A stretch of 9,750 bases of DNA from Bryobacterales bacterium (GCA_016789785.1 JAEUQE010000286.1:1-9750), one strand, 5' to 3'; shown: positions 1 to 7,129, numbered from the stretch's first letter. Notes: generated by a model from the sequence alone, not told the origin. Program-made: numbers and translations.

Positions 1-1
1 G

Positions 2-230
2 CTGACGACGGCGGTGACGGGGAGCGGGAGCGTGCAGGTGACGCCTTACTCGGTGGATGGGTACTATCCGGCGGGGACGGCGGTGCAGGTGACGGCGACT
101 CCGGGGAGCGGGCAGACGTTTCTGGGGTTTGGCGGAAGTCTGAGTGGGACGGTGAGTCCGCAGACGGTGAGTATGATTGCGCCGCGGTCGGTGGTGGCGA
201 ATTTTTCGGGGGGCGGAACGGTGAGCGGAA
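2..230 (+). repeat. InlB-like B-repeat module with strongly G-rich, C-poor coding DNA
   Basis: The first ~230 bases use codons ending in G almost throughout (gcg, gtg, acg, ggg) and are C-poor on this strand. From about 231 (encoding FTLSATSPANM) the composition abruptly becomes mixed. The module encodes SGSVQVTPYS, YYPAGT, GFGGSLSGT and RSVVANF, the pattern of the divergent InlB B-repeat seen in many copies in Acidobacteriota surface proteins. A degraded DNA copy of its start lies near 4251-4286. The sharp edge suggests that this module is a unit exchanged or homogenised between paralogous genes. Confidence 0.6.
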
Positions 231-2296
231 CTTTCACGCTTTCCGCGACATCGCCCGCGAACATGATTCGAGCCGGCGAGGGTGACACCTCCACGCTGTC
301 GATCGTTCCAGGCAACGGATTCACCAGTCAGGTCATATTGAGCTACGATCCCGCGCTTTGGCCAGCGACGGTTGCCGGCGAGTTTAGTTCTTTTGCCGTC
401 AACCCAGGAAGCAACGCTGTCCTCACGATCTCCGTGTTTCGCACGACTGCACCCGGCACCTACTACCTCCCGATTCAAGCGAACGCAGGGCAGGTGGAAA
501 GCACGGCCGTGATCACGATCGTGGTGGGTAGCCCCGCCCCGCCGAAGGACGATCCGGCTGCGGGCTGCGTTGCCGTAGCCACCGGATTGTCGGAAATAAC
601 AACGGATGTAACCTCCGGGCGGGCAACCGGGTACTCATACACAGAGGTCAACTACTGCGCCAAAAACTACAAATACGGGGCGGGGGTGTGGGCTGCGCTG
701 TATAAAGGTAATGACGACTATCCGATTGACCACGATCCGGAGAGCGGTATCACGAGGGACCCCACGAAGGCCGAAGCTCACACGTCGCACACCTCGCCGG
801 ACGGAGACATCTATGAGTTGATCTCGGCGCACTACGTCACTATGAAAGTAGAAATGCTCATCCCATATAACGTATATGGCGGTTATGTGGTTTCGGATCC
901 GCTCGGTTTTTCCTCAATGGCGCCGACGGTTGGTCCTGGGGGAGGAGGCGGAGCACCGGTCGGGCAGTATCAAGGGCCTGGCGTTAGCTACCACAGAGTG
1001 TCCTGGACAGACGTGGTCTTTTTGGGGGCCACGAACGACATAGAGCGTGCTTCCGACAGCACACCGCGCATTGATTCCATCTCGCCATCGGTCTGGGATC
1101 CAGGAACGACGGTGTCCGTTGTTCTTGAAGGCGAGAACTTCGGAGTGAATCCCTCCCTCGAGATATCGCCTGACGATGGTAAGGTCCGATGGAGCGGCCT
1201 CACGACATCGCCAACGGGGACGCAGATCGCGGCAAACTTCACGATCGACAGTGACGCCGCGCCTGGGGATCGGGTGGTTACGGTTCTGTCCAGAGGGGTT
1301 ACCGGCCTTGGTTTCGCTCAAGGGCCTGGGCAGACGAACAGGAGCAACGGCGGGAAGGCAAGAGTCACTGGGTCGGCGTGCGAGATTGTCATGACGAACG
1401 AAGGGGTATACTACTCTCTGAACGAGGCGGCGAACTACCGGTCGGCAACGGTCGATCTGCGGGCGAACTCACCTGGGTGTAGCGGCACCGTCAACTGGAC
1501 CATTCACATCTACTACCAGACATCCAAAGGGTTGGCTGCGACGCGGAAAGGGCCCTTCACGCTGACGAGTCCGTTGAATGGAAGCGTCAACTTTGTGACT
1601 CCCGTTGGAATCGGCGGTAGAGCGGACGTGGTAGCCGACATCGTGGACTCTGCGGGAAGATCGTCGAAAGCGTCCGCAACTTTCTACATTGTGGGACAGA
1701 ACCCGCCCGTCACGGCCGTTGACGCGAAGCTTACGGAAGCCGGTACCCAGTCTTATTCCGGTATGACGAAGAACATTCTCACCGGGATTGCGACCGTCGA
1801 ATCGACCTACACTGCAGGAACAGGCAAGGGGCAGTTCTCAGGAGACCGGCTTAGCCACTGTGAGCCTCCCCCAAGGGTAGTTGCAATTCCCCTTAATCCG
1901 GTGGGTGCGGGACTCGCGGCGCTCTGGCCTGCGGAGGATTGCGCCTCTGGCTCCCACATCGGGCTGTTGCAGGTACCGACAACTGCACTGACAGCGTGGG
2001 ACTGGTACGAGAACATTGCTAAGGGGGTGAGCACCTTGCAGTTCCACTATCAGAAGGCGGTCTCGAATGAATCGGTATTCAAGAACGCCCGTTGCTCGAA
2101 TCAGAGGAACAAACCGCCAGCCCTGACCCCAAAGCAGTTGGAGGACAACGCCCTGGCTGGTTATCGGCATGGTGACATCATTACCAGGGCGTATTGGATT
2201 CCGAGCGCGGATTGTAAGGCGTGGGTGATGAACCCTGCGTCAACTGCCTTGGTTACCCAGCGATACGCCGATAAAGTGAGAAGCCTACTGAGGTGA
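2..2296 (+). CDS. Secreted modular repeat protein with C-terminal lytic-transglycosylase-like region (5' end outside window)
   Basis: The frame is open to the left edge, so the true start and signal peptide lie upstream; residues here count from the GTG at 14. Domains in order: an InlB-like B-repeat (1-65, YYPAGT, GFGG, VVANF); an Ig-like domain (74-173) of the kind common in Acidobacteriota exoproteins; a Pro linker and an unrecognised domain with Cys185 and Cys215; a Gly-rich linker near 307-312; an IPT/TIG domain (351-440, IDSISP..GTTVSVVLEGENFG); and an Ig-like domain (455-562). The last ~180 residues resemble an SLT/lysozyme-like fold: ATVEST with candidate catalytic Glu596, GLLQV (650-654, compare GLMQ), NIAKGV (667-672) and ALAGYRHG (713-720, compare AYNAG). 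An insertion between Glu596 and GLLQV carries Cys616 and Cys643. Likely role: extracellular or envelope protein that binds and possibly cleaves peptidoglycan. Activity is inferred. The next gene starts 4 nt after the stop. Confidence 0.92.
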   Translation: MTTAVTGSGSVQVTPYSVDGYYPAGTAVQVTATPGSGQTFLGFGGSLSGTVSPQTVSMIAPRSVVANFSGGGTVSGTFTLSATSPANMIRAGEGDTSTLSIVPGNGFTSQVILSYDPALWPATVAGEFSSFAVNPGSNAVLTISVFRTTAPGTYYLPIQANAGQVESTAVITIVVGSPAPPKDDPAAGCVAVATGLSEITTDVTSGRATGYSYTEVNYCAKNYKYGAGVWAALYKGNDDYPIDHDPESGITRDPTKAEAHTSHTSPDGDIYELISAHYVTMKVEMLIPYNVYGGYVVSDPLGFSSMAPTVGPGGGGGAPVGQYQGPGVSYHRVSWTDVVFLGATNDIERASDSTPRIDSISPSVWDPGTTVSVVLEGENFGVNPSLEISPDDGKVRWSGLTTSPTGTQIAANFTIDSDAAPGDRVVTVLSRGVTGLGFAQGPGQTNRSNGGKARVTGSACEIVMTNEGVYYSLNEAANYRSATVDLRANSPGCSGTVNWTIHIYYQTSKGLAATRKGPFTLTSPLNGSVNFVTPVGIGGRADVVADIVDSAGRSSKASATFYIVGQNPPVTAVDAKLTEAGTQSYSGMTKNILTGIATVESTYTAGTGKGQFSGDRLSHCEPPPRVVAIPLNPVGAGLAALWPAEDCASGSHIGLLQVPTTALTAWDWYENIAKGVSTLQFHYQKAVSNESVFKNARCSNQRNKPPALTPKQLEDNALAGYRHGDIITRAYWIPSADCKAWVMNPASTALVTQRYADKVRSLLR

Positions 2297-2300
2297 GAAG

Positions 2301-3203
2301 ATGAGCATATATAGAGCCGTCTTACTGTTTCTGGCCGCCCTCACGCGGGCAGATGGACAGGATCTTGACTATCTCCAGAAGCTCTTTCCGTGCGAGAAGG
2401 CGTCCTTTCCGGAATGGCCCCAGGATGCCGACGCTGCTAAGAGGGTCAGCAAAGGGGAAGTGTTTCGTTTCCTCAAGCAGTGTCTGGACGGTCCTGTAAC
2501 AACCCCGGAGGATGTGCGTGCTTACCGGTTCGTAAATATGGTGGCGGGACGAATGTACCTGGTAGCGGTCGTTCCCTCCGGAGGCACCTTCGGGGACGCT
2601 CTAGTGGTCGCGCACTGCGCCGGCGGAGCCTGTGGCTCCTATGATTTCCTCGGGACGCACTACGATCTTGATGAAGACTTGGTGTCGATTTCGGGGGACG
2701 GTGTGTTTCAACTGGTGGTGAGGCAAGTCATCAGCGATACTGTGCCTTATTCTGCGGCGCTGTACATCTATGAGATAGACGCAACCAACCACGTCAGAGA
2801 TGCTAGCCGCAAGTATCAACAATGGTATACGAAGAACCTCTATCCCCAAATGGTCGAGGCCGCCGAGGGCATCCGGTTCGGCATTGCCACGCTGACTTCG
2901 AACCTGGAGTCGTACCGCCTGGAGACAGCCAAGGCCGCCACGCAGTACGCCATTGACGACTACCGGGAGCGAGTGCTTGGCGAAAAGGATGCCAGCCTCA
3001 CCCATATTGGTGAATGGCTGCAGTCGAGCTACAGCGAGGTGCGAGGTTTCGCGATGAGCACGCTCGGCCACGCGGTGGAGTCGCCAAAGGCCGCACAACT
3101 CGTCGAGACCATGGAGAAATCGTCATTCGAGGATGTCCGCCGAAAGGCTGAGGCAATGAAGGAAGAAACAATCCGCCGTCTCTCGGAAAGGAAGCCGCAA
3201 TGA
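2301..3203 (+). CDS. Secreted protein with C-terminal HEAT-like repeats, function unknown
   Basis: A 300-residue protein. The ATG at 2301 follows a GAGG Shine-Dalgarno (2290-2293) with a 7-nt spacer, and the SD overlaps the end of the upstream gene, so co-transcription and coupling are likely. Residues 1-19 form a signal peptide (hydrophobic AVLLFLAAL, predicted cut ADG|QD). The middle (about 70-190) is a beta-rich region with AHCAGGACGSYDF and DEDLVSISGDGVFQLVV that I do not recognise. Residues about 230-295 show two helical repeats with HEAT-like spacing (SSYSEVRGFAMSTLG, then SSFEDVRRKAEAM), which suggests a protein-protein interaction surface. Its position directly behind the transglycosylase-like exoprotein makes it a candidate partner, chaperone or immunity-like factor. 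This is inferred from context only. Confidence 0.9.
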   Translation: MSIYRAVLLFLAALTRADGQDLDYLQKLFPCEKASFPEWPQDADAAKRVSKGEVFRFLKQCLDGPVTTPEDVRAYRFVNMVAGRMYLVAVVPSGGTFGDALVVAHCAGGACGSYDFLGTHYDLDEDLVSISGDGVFQLVVRQVISDTVPYSAALYIYEIDATNHVRDASRKYQQWYTKNLYPQMVEAAEGIRFGIATLTSNLESYRLETAKAATQYAIDDYRERVLGEKDASLTHIGEWLQSSYSEVRGFAMSTLGHAVESPKAAQLVETMEKSSFEDVRRKAEAMKEETIRRLSERKPQ

Positions 3204-3805
3204 GATCATTCGCTTTTCCGATTGTGATCGCGCTACTGCTTCCGGCAACAAGCAATGCGCAGTCTGTGTCCGCTCCTGCTCCAGGGCGGATTCCTGAGAC
3301 CCACGTCTTGTATCACCTTCTGTTCCAGCATCTGGATTTCCTGAATCGAAAAGCGGTGGAAGTCAGAGCCAACGGCAAGAACGGCGATGCGCTGGAGAAG
3401 CACTATCAAAGTAAGATCGGACTGAGCGGTCCGGAGCACGCAGCGCTGGTTTCCCGAGCGGCGGTCTGCCGCGCCGAAATCGCCAAGGTGGATGCGATTG
3501 CGCACCGGCTGATTGCGGATCACCACAGACAAACTGAGGCTTCCGGCCGCCTGATGCCTCCACCGCCACCCGCGGAACTGAACCGGCTTCAGAACCAACG
3601 CGATGCCACAGTGCTGGCACAGGTCGCTGAACTGCGCAAGGAGATGGGAGAAACTGGGTTTCAAAAGCTGGACGGGTATTTGAAGGGTGGCTTCGCTCGC
3701 CGAGTAACGGTCCATCGTCTGGATGGTGGCAGTGCTCCTGATGTCACGGCGAGGCGGCTCACGCGGTTGCGGACTGGACAGGTCGCGGGAGAGGCACGTA
3801 AGTAG
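3200..3805 (+). CDS. Small secreted helical protein, function unknown
   Basis: A 201-residue protein whose ATG overlaps the previous stop (ATGA at 3200-3203), implying translational coupling. AAAGGAAG at 3187-3194 is a plausible ribosome binding site inside the upstream gene. A signal peptide spans residues 1-20 (FPIVIALLLPATSNA|QS). The mature part is predicted mostly helical: HVLYHLLFQHLDFLNRKA, a central Cys near VCRAEIAKVDA, a PPPPPAELNRLQ turn, and a charged helix RKEMGETGFQKLDGYLK. I recall similar short secreted proteins (HxLYxxLFxH at the start, PPPPP-EL in the middle, FxxxD near the end) in multiple copies in Acidobacteriota genomes, without a known function. The basic C-terminal tail after about residue 160 is rich in Arg and looks less conserved. 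It is the last gene of the three-gene set; repeat-gene debris follows immediately. Confidence 0.87.
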   Translation: MRSFAFPIVIALLLPATSNAQSVSAPAPGRIPETHVLYHLLFQHLDFLNRKAVEVRANGKNGDALEKHYQSKIGLSGPEHAALVSRAAVCRAEIAKVDAIAHRLIADHHRQTEASGRLMPPPPPAELNRLQNQRDATVLAQVAELRKEMGETGFQKLDGYLKGGFARRVTVHRLDGGSAPDVTARRLTRLRTGQVAGEARK

Positions 3806-3807
3806 CA

Positions 3808-4045
3808 AGGTACTTCGCGGTTCAGAAGGCGACTCCGACGCCGCCGCCGGCCATGCCGTTGACGACGATCACGACGTCGCCGGTGGGGATTCCCCTGTTG
3901 GTGGACACGGTGTATACGTGGACGCCAAAGCGGTTTGCGTGGCCGCCGAACAGCACTCACGCGTTGGATGCGAGCAACACGAACACGAATGGGGGCTACA
4001 GTTCGCCATCTGGTCGAATGGGGCGACGTCGGCGATCCAATCGAT
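3808..4045 (+). pseudogene. Frameshifted fragment of a TSPAG-type repeat-protein gene
   Basis: Read in the frame starting at 3808, the DNA encodes RYFAVQKATPTPPP, then TITTSPVGIPLLVD, TPKRFAWPPNSTHALD and ASNTNTNGGY. This is the beta-repeat module (TSPAG-x-VDG-x-P-x-FxW-x-PGSxHxL) common in Acidobacteriota exoproteins. After TAC (3997-3999) the natural continuation QFAIWSNGATSAIQSI (consensus YQFASWSNGA) is found in the +2 frame, which fits loss of a single C at 3999/4000. There is no start codon, ribosome binding site or signal peptide. The fragment starts right behind the stop at 3805 and ends at the 20-bp repeat at 4046. A non-functional relic is the simplest explanation; programmed frameshifting is unlikely because there is no slippery heptamer at the junction. 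Confidence 0.72.
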
Positions 4046-4074
4046 TCGGCGCCTGTAAGCAGTAGGTCTGTTGC
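4046..4074 (+). repeat. Direct repeat copy 1 (3' end of the BsuPI-like gene)
   Basis: TCGGCGCCTGTAAGCAGTAG at 4046-4065 is identical to 6412-6431, where it encodes the last codons (GACKQ and stop) of the gene at 5907. The match continues with two mismatches through GTTGC (4070-4074 against 6436-6440). It marks the left edge of a duplicated segment. Confidence 0.8.
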
Positions 4075-4453
4075 ATGGACGGCAGCCAAACGTGGCGGGC
4101 GGGATGCTGCGTTGCGTGTGGGATTTCAGTCTACCTGAATCTTCAGTCGAAGTACGGAGCGGCGCGCTTTAACGCCTGACTCACCGGGTGACCCGAGTGT
4201 CGTGAGTCACACGCCATCGTATGGAGAGGCAGTATCAGTCGACAACGCCAGTGACGCGGGGAGCCCGCAAGTGTCGCCTTACTCGGGCAGAGGTCCGCTT
4301 GTTGCTCATGCGACAAGCCTGAAGAAGTTGGCGTTTGAGGTCCGGGCGTTAAATGAAAACACTCCGCAGCGGTGCGGGCACTGGTGGTGCATTCATTCCA
4401 TCAATGCTAGTATCTGGGTGCAAGGGTCAGTACCCTTCCCGGTGGCCTATCGC
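4066..4453 (+). pseudogene. Second fragment of decayed repeat-protein DNA (YLNLQSKY segment and InlB-like remnant)
   Basis: No intact gene is visible. From 4132 one frame reads YLNLQSKYGAARFNA and then stops at 4177. This matches YVDLQLKYTPVRA encoded at 6471-6509, and the DNA CTTCAGTYGAAGTAC is shared. In both copies the segment lies in frame behind the GACKQ stop (66 nt and 42 nt later). Further on, 4251-4286 aligns with the start of the InlB-like module at 14-53 (shared GTGACG at the left and TCGCCTTACTCGG or ACGCCTTACTCGG at the right). A tiny 17-codon frame (4404-4457, MLVSGCKGQ...) overlaps the next gene's ATG as ATGA. Overall this is an eroded copy of the region that precedes the paralogous gene at 7130. 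Confidence 0.55.
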
Positions 4454-5695
4454 ATGAAGACAAGCATCTACACGGGGCTGATGTTTCTTTGCCTGACGCT
4501 CACACTATGCGCTTCGGGGCAGGATAGAATTCGGTTTCGCGAAGCCAGCGTTCGCCTCGGCGGACTTGAGGCGCGCCCCGATGCGTTGTTCCGCGAGGCC
4601 GCGGCCGAGATCGAGCGAGGTCAGTTGGAAGTTTCGGCTCAGCCATTGCTAAGAGCGACGACGAGTTTCACCCAGGAGATCTTCCGGGTTCCGGGGCTTC
4701 AGTTCGAGAAGGCGGTGACGCTGCGGCGTACGGGTGACATCTGGTCGGAAGGCGATGTATTGCTCGCGCGGTGGAGGGTCGATGAGCCGTATGGCAGGGG
4801 AACTCTCATCGTGGAGGACACTCCGGCCGTGTGGCGGTACTACCTGCGCATGACGGACTGCAGTCTACGGTCTCGCGAGGCCCTGGGGGAGTTCTGGTCA
4901 CAGTTTGTTCTCTTCGACGCCGCTCCACTAAACGCCCGATCGGTAACCATTGAAACACAGGCAATACCCAACGAGACCGGCGATTTTCAGGCCGAGTTTG
5001 GAACGTTTCCATCGGCTGTGGGAGTAATTCGAAGTGTTTACGTGTCAGGCTTGACGCGCGGCTCGGAGTGCTTTGTCAGAATCCAGGCCGGCAAGAAGTT
5101 TCGCTCGTCGAGCTATCCATATGCGCCGTTCGTGCCGGAGCGCTTTCCTCCTCTCGACGAGTTGATGAAGTCATGGTCTACGACGAAGATCCGAAGCGAG
5201 GTTGGAACGCGCTTCAGTCTCATTTCGGAGGATCGGGATGAGGTTCTCATTACTGAGTTCGCCCGGCGTGGCATGTCGGCCGAGGAGTTCGTCGATCTCC
5301 TGAGGAATGTACCGCCTGGATTCGTTCAAACACGAATGCAGGTAGTTCTGCGCGCTCTGGGGAAGGTTGGCGTTTCTCCGCTGCCATTGTCGTACCTGGA
5401 CTCCGCACTGGCATTTTTTGAAGGGGCTTACCCGAGGCGCGAGGATTCTGTCGAGTCGCTCTTCAGGTATGCGAGCACGACTTGCACCCCTCATTTTGAG
5501 CAGCGAGCGTTGCGCCTTTTGAAGTCTGGTCTCTTTCACCAAGGTCCGTTGAGGTATCTGGGCGAATGCGGCGTTTCGGAAGACGTGTTGGCCGTTGTTG
5601 AGACTTCGCCATTGCCCGAACAGTATGTCGAGTGGAGGAGATACACGGCGAGGGAAATTCGAAAGCGGATGGATGCCGCCCGCCAGGTACGATGA
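4454..5695 (+). CDS. Secreted protein of a paralogous family with FVxERFPPL motif (copy A), function unknown
   Basis: 413 residues from the ATG at 4454. The frame is open back to about 4202, but only this Met is followed by a signal peptide (MKTSIYTGLMFLCLTLTL, predicted cut ASG|QD), and the upstream part is repeat debris. The Shine-Dalgarno is weak (GGTGG near 4440); a 17-codon frame ending in ATGA at 4454 could supply coupling. The protein aligns along its length with the product of 7130-8413. Shared features are GDxxLARWxV (about 97-107), FVPERFPPLDE (226-236), SWS, an invariant DRDxxL (260 on) with ExxRRG, and a C-terminal helical part with FEQRALxLL and YLGECG. The N-terminal half looks beta-rich and the C-terminal half helical, repeat-like. 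Function is unknown. Mature protein probably periplasmic or extracellular. Confidence 0.88.
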   Translation: MKTSIYTGLMFLCLTLTLCASGQDRIRFREASVRLGGLEARPDALFREAAAEIERGQLEVSAQPLLRATTSFTQEIFRVPGLQFEKAVTLRRTGDIWSEGDVLLARWRVDEPYGRGTLIVEDTPAVWRYYLRMTDCSLRSREALGEFWSQFVLFDAAPLNARSVTIETQAIPNETGDFQAEFGTFPSAVGVIRSVYVSGLTRGSECFVRIQAGKKFRSSSYPYAPFVPERFPPLDELMKSWSTTKIRSEVGTRFSLISEDRDEVLITEFARRGMSAEEFVDLLRNVPPGFVQTRMQVVLRALGKVGVSPLPLSYLDSALAFFEGAYPRREDSVESLFRYASTTCTPHFEQRALRLLKSGLFHQGPLRYLGECGVSEDVLAVVETSPLPEQYVEWRRYTAREIRKRMDAARQVR

Positions 5696-5906
5696 GAAAA
5701 GCGTGGGTGCTCCTGGTGGACGACACTTTACGCAACCGCCAGCGTCGGCATATCCCGCCATGACCTGCGTGCGGGGGCACGGACGCGCCGGATCCGATTC
5801 GCCGCAGACTTCCGTGACTGGTTCTCACATCACCACTGGTGCCCAGTTCCCGCGGTGGAGCAGAAGCAGCAGAACGTCGGTGGTCTCCAGTTTCAGTGAG
5901 GTGACC
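5696..5906 (+). other. Gap between genes, no convincing gene
   Basis: About 210 bases. An ATG at 5692 overlaps the previous stop (ATGA) and opens a 23-codon frame ending at 5763 (MRKAWVLLVDDTLRNRQ...). Its start resembles a truncated signal peptide, so it may be the stub of a lost coupled gene. The rest shows no coding pattern that I recognise. The ribosome binding site of the next gene (GTGAGGTGA, 5896-5904) closes the gap. Confidence 0.4.
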
Positions 5907-6431
5907 ATGAAAACACTTTTCGCCCTGGTGGCGTTCACGATGCTCATTCCGGACCCCTTGCGCCCAGACGATGGGCAAGCATGGGGGCTGGAAGTCGAGG
6001 GCTACAAGCTTGCAATCCATACCGACAAGGCCGCGTTCAATTGCGGGGAACCTATCAAGCTGGGAATCACGCTGAGGAACTCCTCTCAGGAGCATGGTTG
6101 GGTTCGCTTCTCCGGAATGCCGGAGATCGACTACCCAGCGACCGTTCTCTTGCCTGCCGACTGGCTGCCATTCCGCCAGCAAGCTCCGCTCACTGAAGAG
6201 GGCCTAAGACGAACCAATACCAGAAACCGGTATGTCTCGAATCACGGCGGGCCCTTCTATGCCGGCGCGGAACGAGTTGCGGAGTTGGATCTCAATACTC
6301 TCTACGACATGCGCCGCTCGGGAGAGTACGACGTGACCGTGTCGACGAAGGTGCGGAATCGCAGCGGCAATGGTTCCAGTCCGATTGTCTCGAACAATCT
6401 GAAACTCACCGTCGGCGCCTGTAAGCAGTAG
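5907..6431 (+). CDS. Secreted BsuPI-like (Ig-fold) protein
   Basis: 174 residues from the ATG at 5907. The frame extends upstream, but this Met has a good GAGG site (5898-5901, 5-nt spacer) and starts a signal sequence (MKTLFALVAFTMLI, possible cut DDG|QA). Residues about 31-62 (EGYKLAIHTDKAAFNCGEPI, then LGITLRNSS) match the opening strands of BsuPI/intracellular-proteinase-inhibitor-like domains: a short beta strand, D-K-x-x-F/Y-x-x-G-E-P-I, then a strand ending in LxNxS. A later SGEYDVTVSTKV strand (about 145-156) matches the closing strands of such a fold. Cys46 and Cys172 could form a disulfide. Role is unknown; family members are seen as binding or inhibitor domains, not enzymes. Its 3' end (GACKQ, stop) is duplicated at 4046-4065. 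It lies between the two paralogues and belongs to the duplicated unit. Confidence 0.85.
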   Translation: MKTLFALVAFTMLIPDPLRPDDGQAWGLEVEGYKLAIHTDKAAFNCGEPIKLGITLRNSSQEHGWVRFSGMPEIDYPATVLLPADWLPFRQQAPLTEEGLRRTNTRNRYVSNHGGPFYAGAERVAELDLNTLYDMRRSGEYDVTVSTKVRNRSGNGSSPIVSNNLKLTVGACKQ

Positions 6432-6440
6432 ATCCGTTGC
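6412..6440 (+). repeat. Direct repeat copy 2 (3' end of the BsuPI-like gene)
   Basis: The 20 bases at 6412-6431 are identical to 4046-4065. Similarity then runs through the stop codon to GTTGC with two mismatches and resumes at the LQxKY segment about 40 bases later. Here the repeat is the genuine end of an intact gene, so this is probably the parental copy. Confidence 0.8.
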
Positions 6441-7123
6441 TCTGCTGCAACCTCGCCGGAGACGATGCCTTTATATGTGGACCTTCAGTTGAAGTACACG
6501 CCGGTGCGGGCGATTCGCACGCCGTACACGGCGATCTACAACTCGCACCTGGTGACGAGTTCGCCGGCGGGTTTGACAGTGTTGGTGGATGGGATGGCGT
6601 GCGTGACCCGCCCGAGGAATTGGGCCGCCGGGATCCGGCACACGATCAGGCGACGAAGTGGCTCAACTCCGCACCTCGACGGAGTTCTCTGGTGTGGCGA
6701 TGGCCCGCCGGGTTCTCGGCCCTCCGCACTATACATCAACCGTACCAGAACGTCCCTGGAAGCACGCTTTACTACACCTTGGTGTACTACTACAATTGCT
6801 GGGTTCGGAAATCAGTTCGAAGGGTACCTCTGGGTGAGGAACGGATCACAGAAAACAGGGTTCACGGTCGCATCTGCGCGGGGCCCGATCCTGCCAACGA
6901 CTTCCTGTCCGTCCAGTCCTTCGACGGAGGAGAACCGACTCTCTTACAACGTGATCAACAAGACTCTTCTCACATATTCAGAATCTGGTGATCCCGTTCC
7001 CGGGAAATGTACTGGCTGGACATCAATCCTCATATTGACAAAGCCTCGCGAGCAGGTCCGCTGAACTTCTATCGAGACGGATGTGGGCCGGAAGATCTGG
7101 TTCCGGCGCCCCCAATCCAGTGA
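6432..7123 (+). pseudogene. Multiply frameshifted fragment of a TSPAG-type repeat-protein gene
   Basis: One frame reads YVDLQLKYTPVRA, then TSSPAGLTVLVDG and RNWAAGIRHTI (up to 6647), a standard beta-repeat module. The expected continuation is scattered over the three frames: STEFSG (6676-6693), W at 6695, DGPPGSR (6699 on), PPHYTSTVPE (6721-6750), PGSTLYYTLVYYYN (6755-6796). Joined together these give the pattern EFSGWSDGGP..YTVPETPGTTL..YYY, so at least three small indels have hit the gene. A later frame (7007-7123, YWLDINPHIDKASRAG and LNFYRDGCG) ends 6 nt before the next gene and reads like a genuine C-terminus, but a stop at 6989 cuts it off. A 199-codon frame (6465-7064) is open but follows the repeat for only its first third. 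I judge it a relic, not a gene. Confidence 0.68.
7087..7107. promoter_or_regulatory. Inverted repeat just upstream of the copy-B start codon
   Basis: GCCGGAA (7087-7093) and TTCCGGC (7101-7107) are perfect inverted repeats around a 7-base loop, ending 22 bases before the ATG at 7130 and 14 bases before its GAGG site. No T-run follows, so it is not a classical terminator. It could be an operator or an mRNA hairpin, or chance: a few 7-bp repeats of this kind are expected in 10 kb. Confidence 0.25.
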
Positions 7124-7129
7124 GGAAAC

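Noticed and set aside
914..1321. Open reverse frame of 135 codons inside the first gene.
   Set aside because: Shadow of the + strand gene: no signal, no family pattern, Arg-rich composition typical of antisense frames.
3233..4089. Several long open reverse frames (191, 85 and 142 codons).
   Set aside because: The frames mutually overlap and oppose a gene with a clear signal peptide and coupling; sequences are low-complexity Arg/His-rich shadows.
4177..4209. 8-bp inverted repeat TGACTCAC/GTGAGTCA around a loop that holds a further palindrome (CGGGTGACCCG).
   Set aside because: No T-run, and a few such repeats are expected by chance in this length. It lies within eroded repeat DNA whose bases can be aligned in part with 6540-6575, so it is probably accidental.
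4202..4453. N-terminal extension of the copy-A gene to an upstream start in the same frame.
   Set aside because: The extra 84 residues have no coding character and would bury the signal peptide; the region contains repeat debris.
5595..5906. Upstream start for the BsuPI-like gene, overlapping the end of copy A.
   Set aside because: The ATG at 5907 has a good ribosome binding site and a signal peptide directly behind it.
5463..6182. Open reverse frame of 239 codons spanning the 5696-5906 gap.
   Set aside because: It opposes the ends of two well supported genes and has no signal or recognisable motif.
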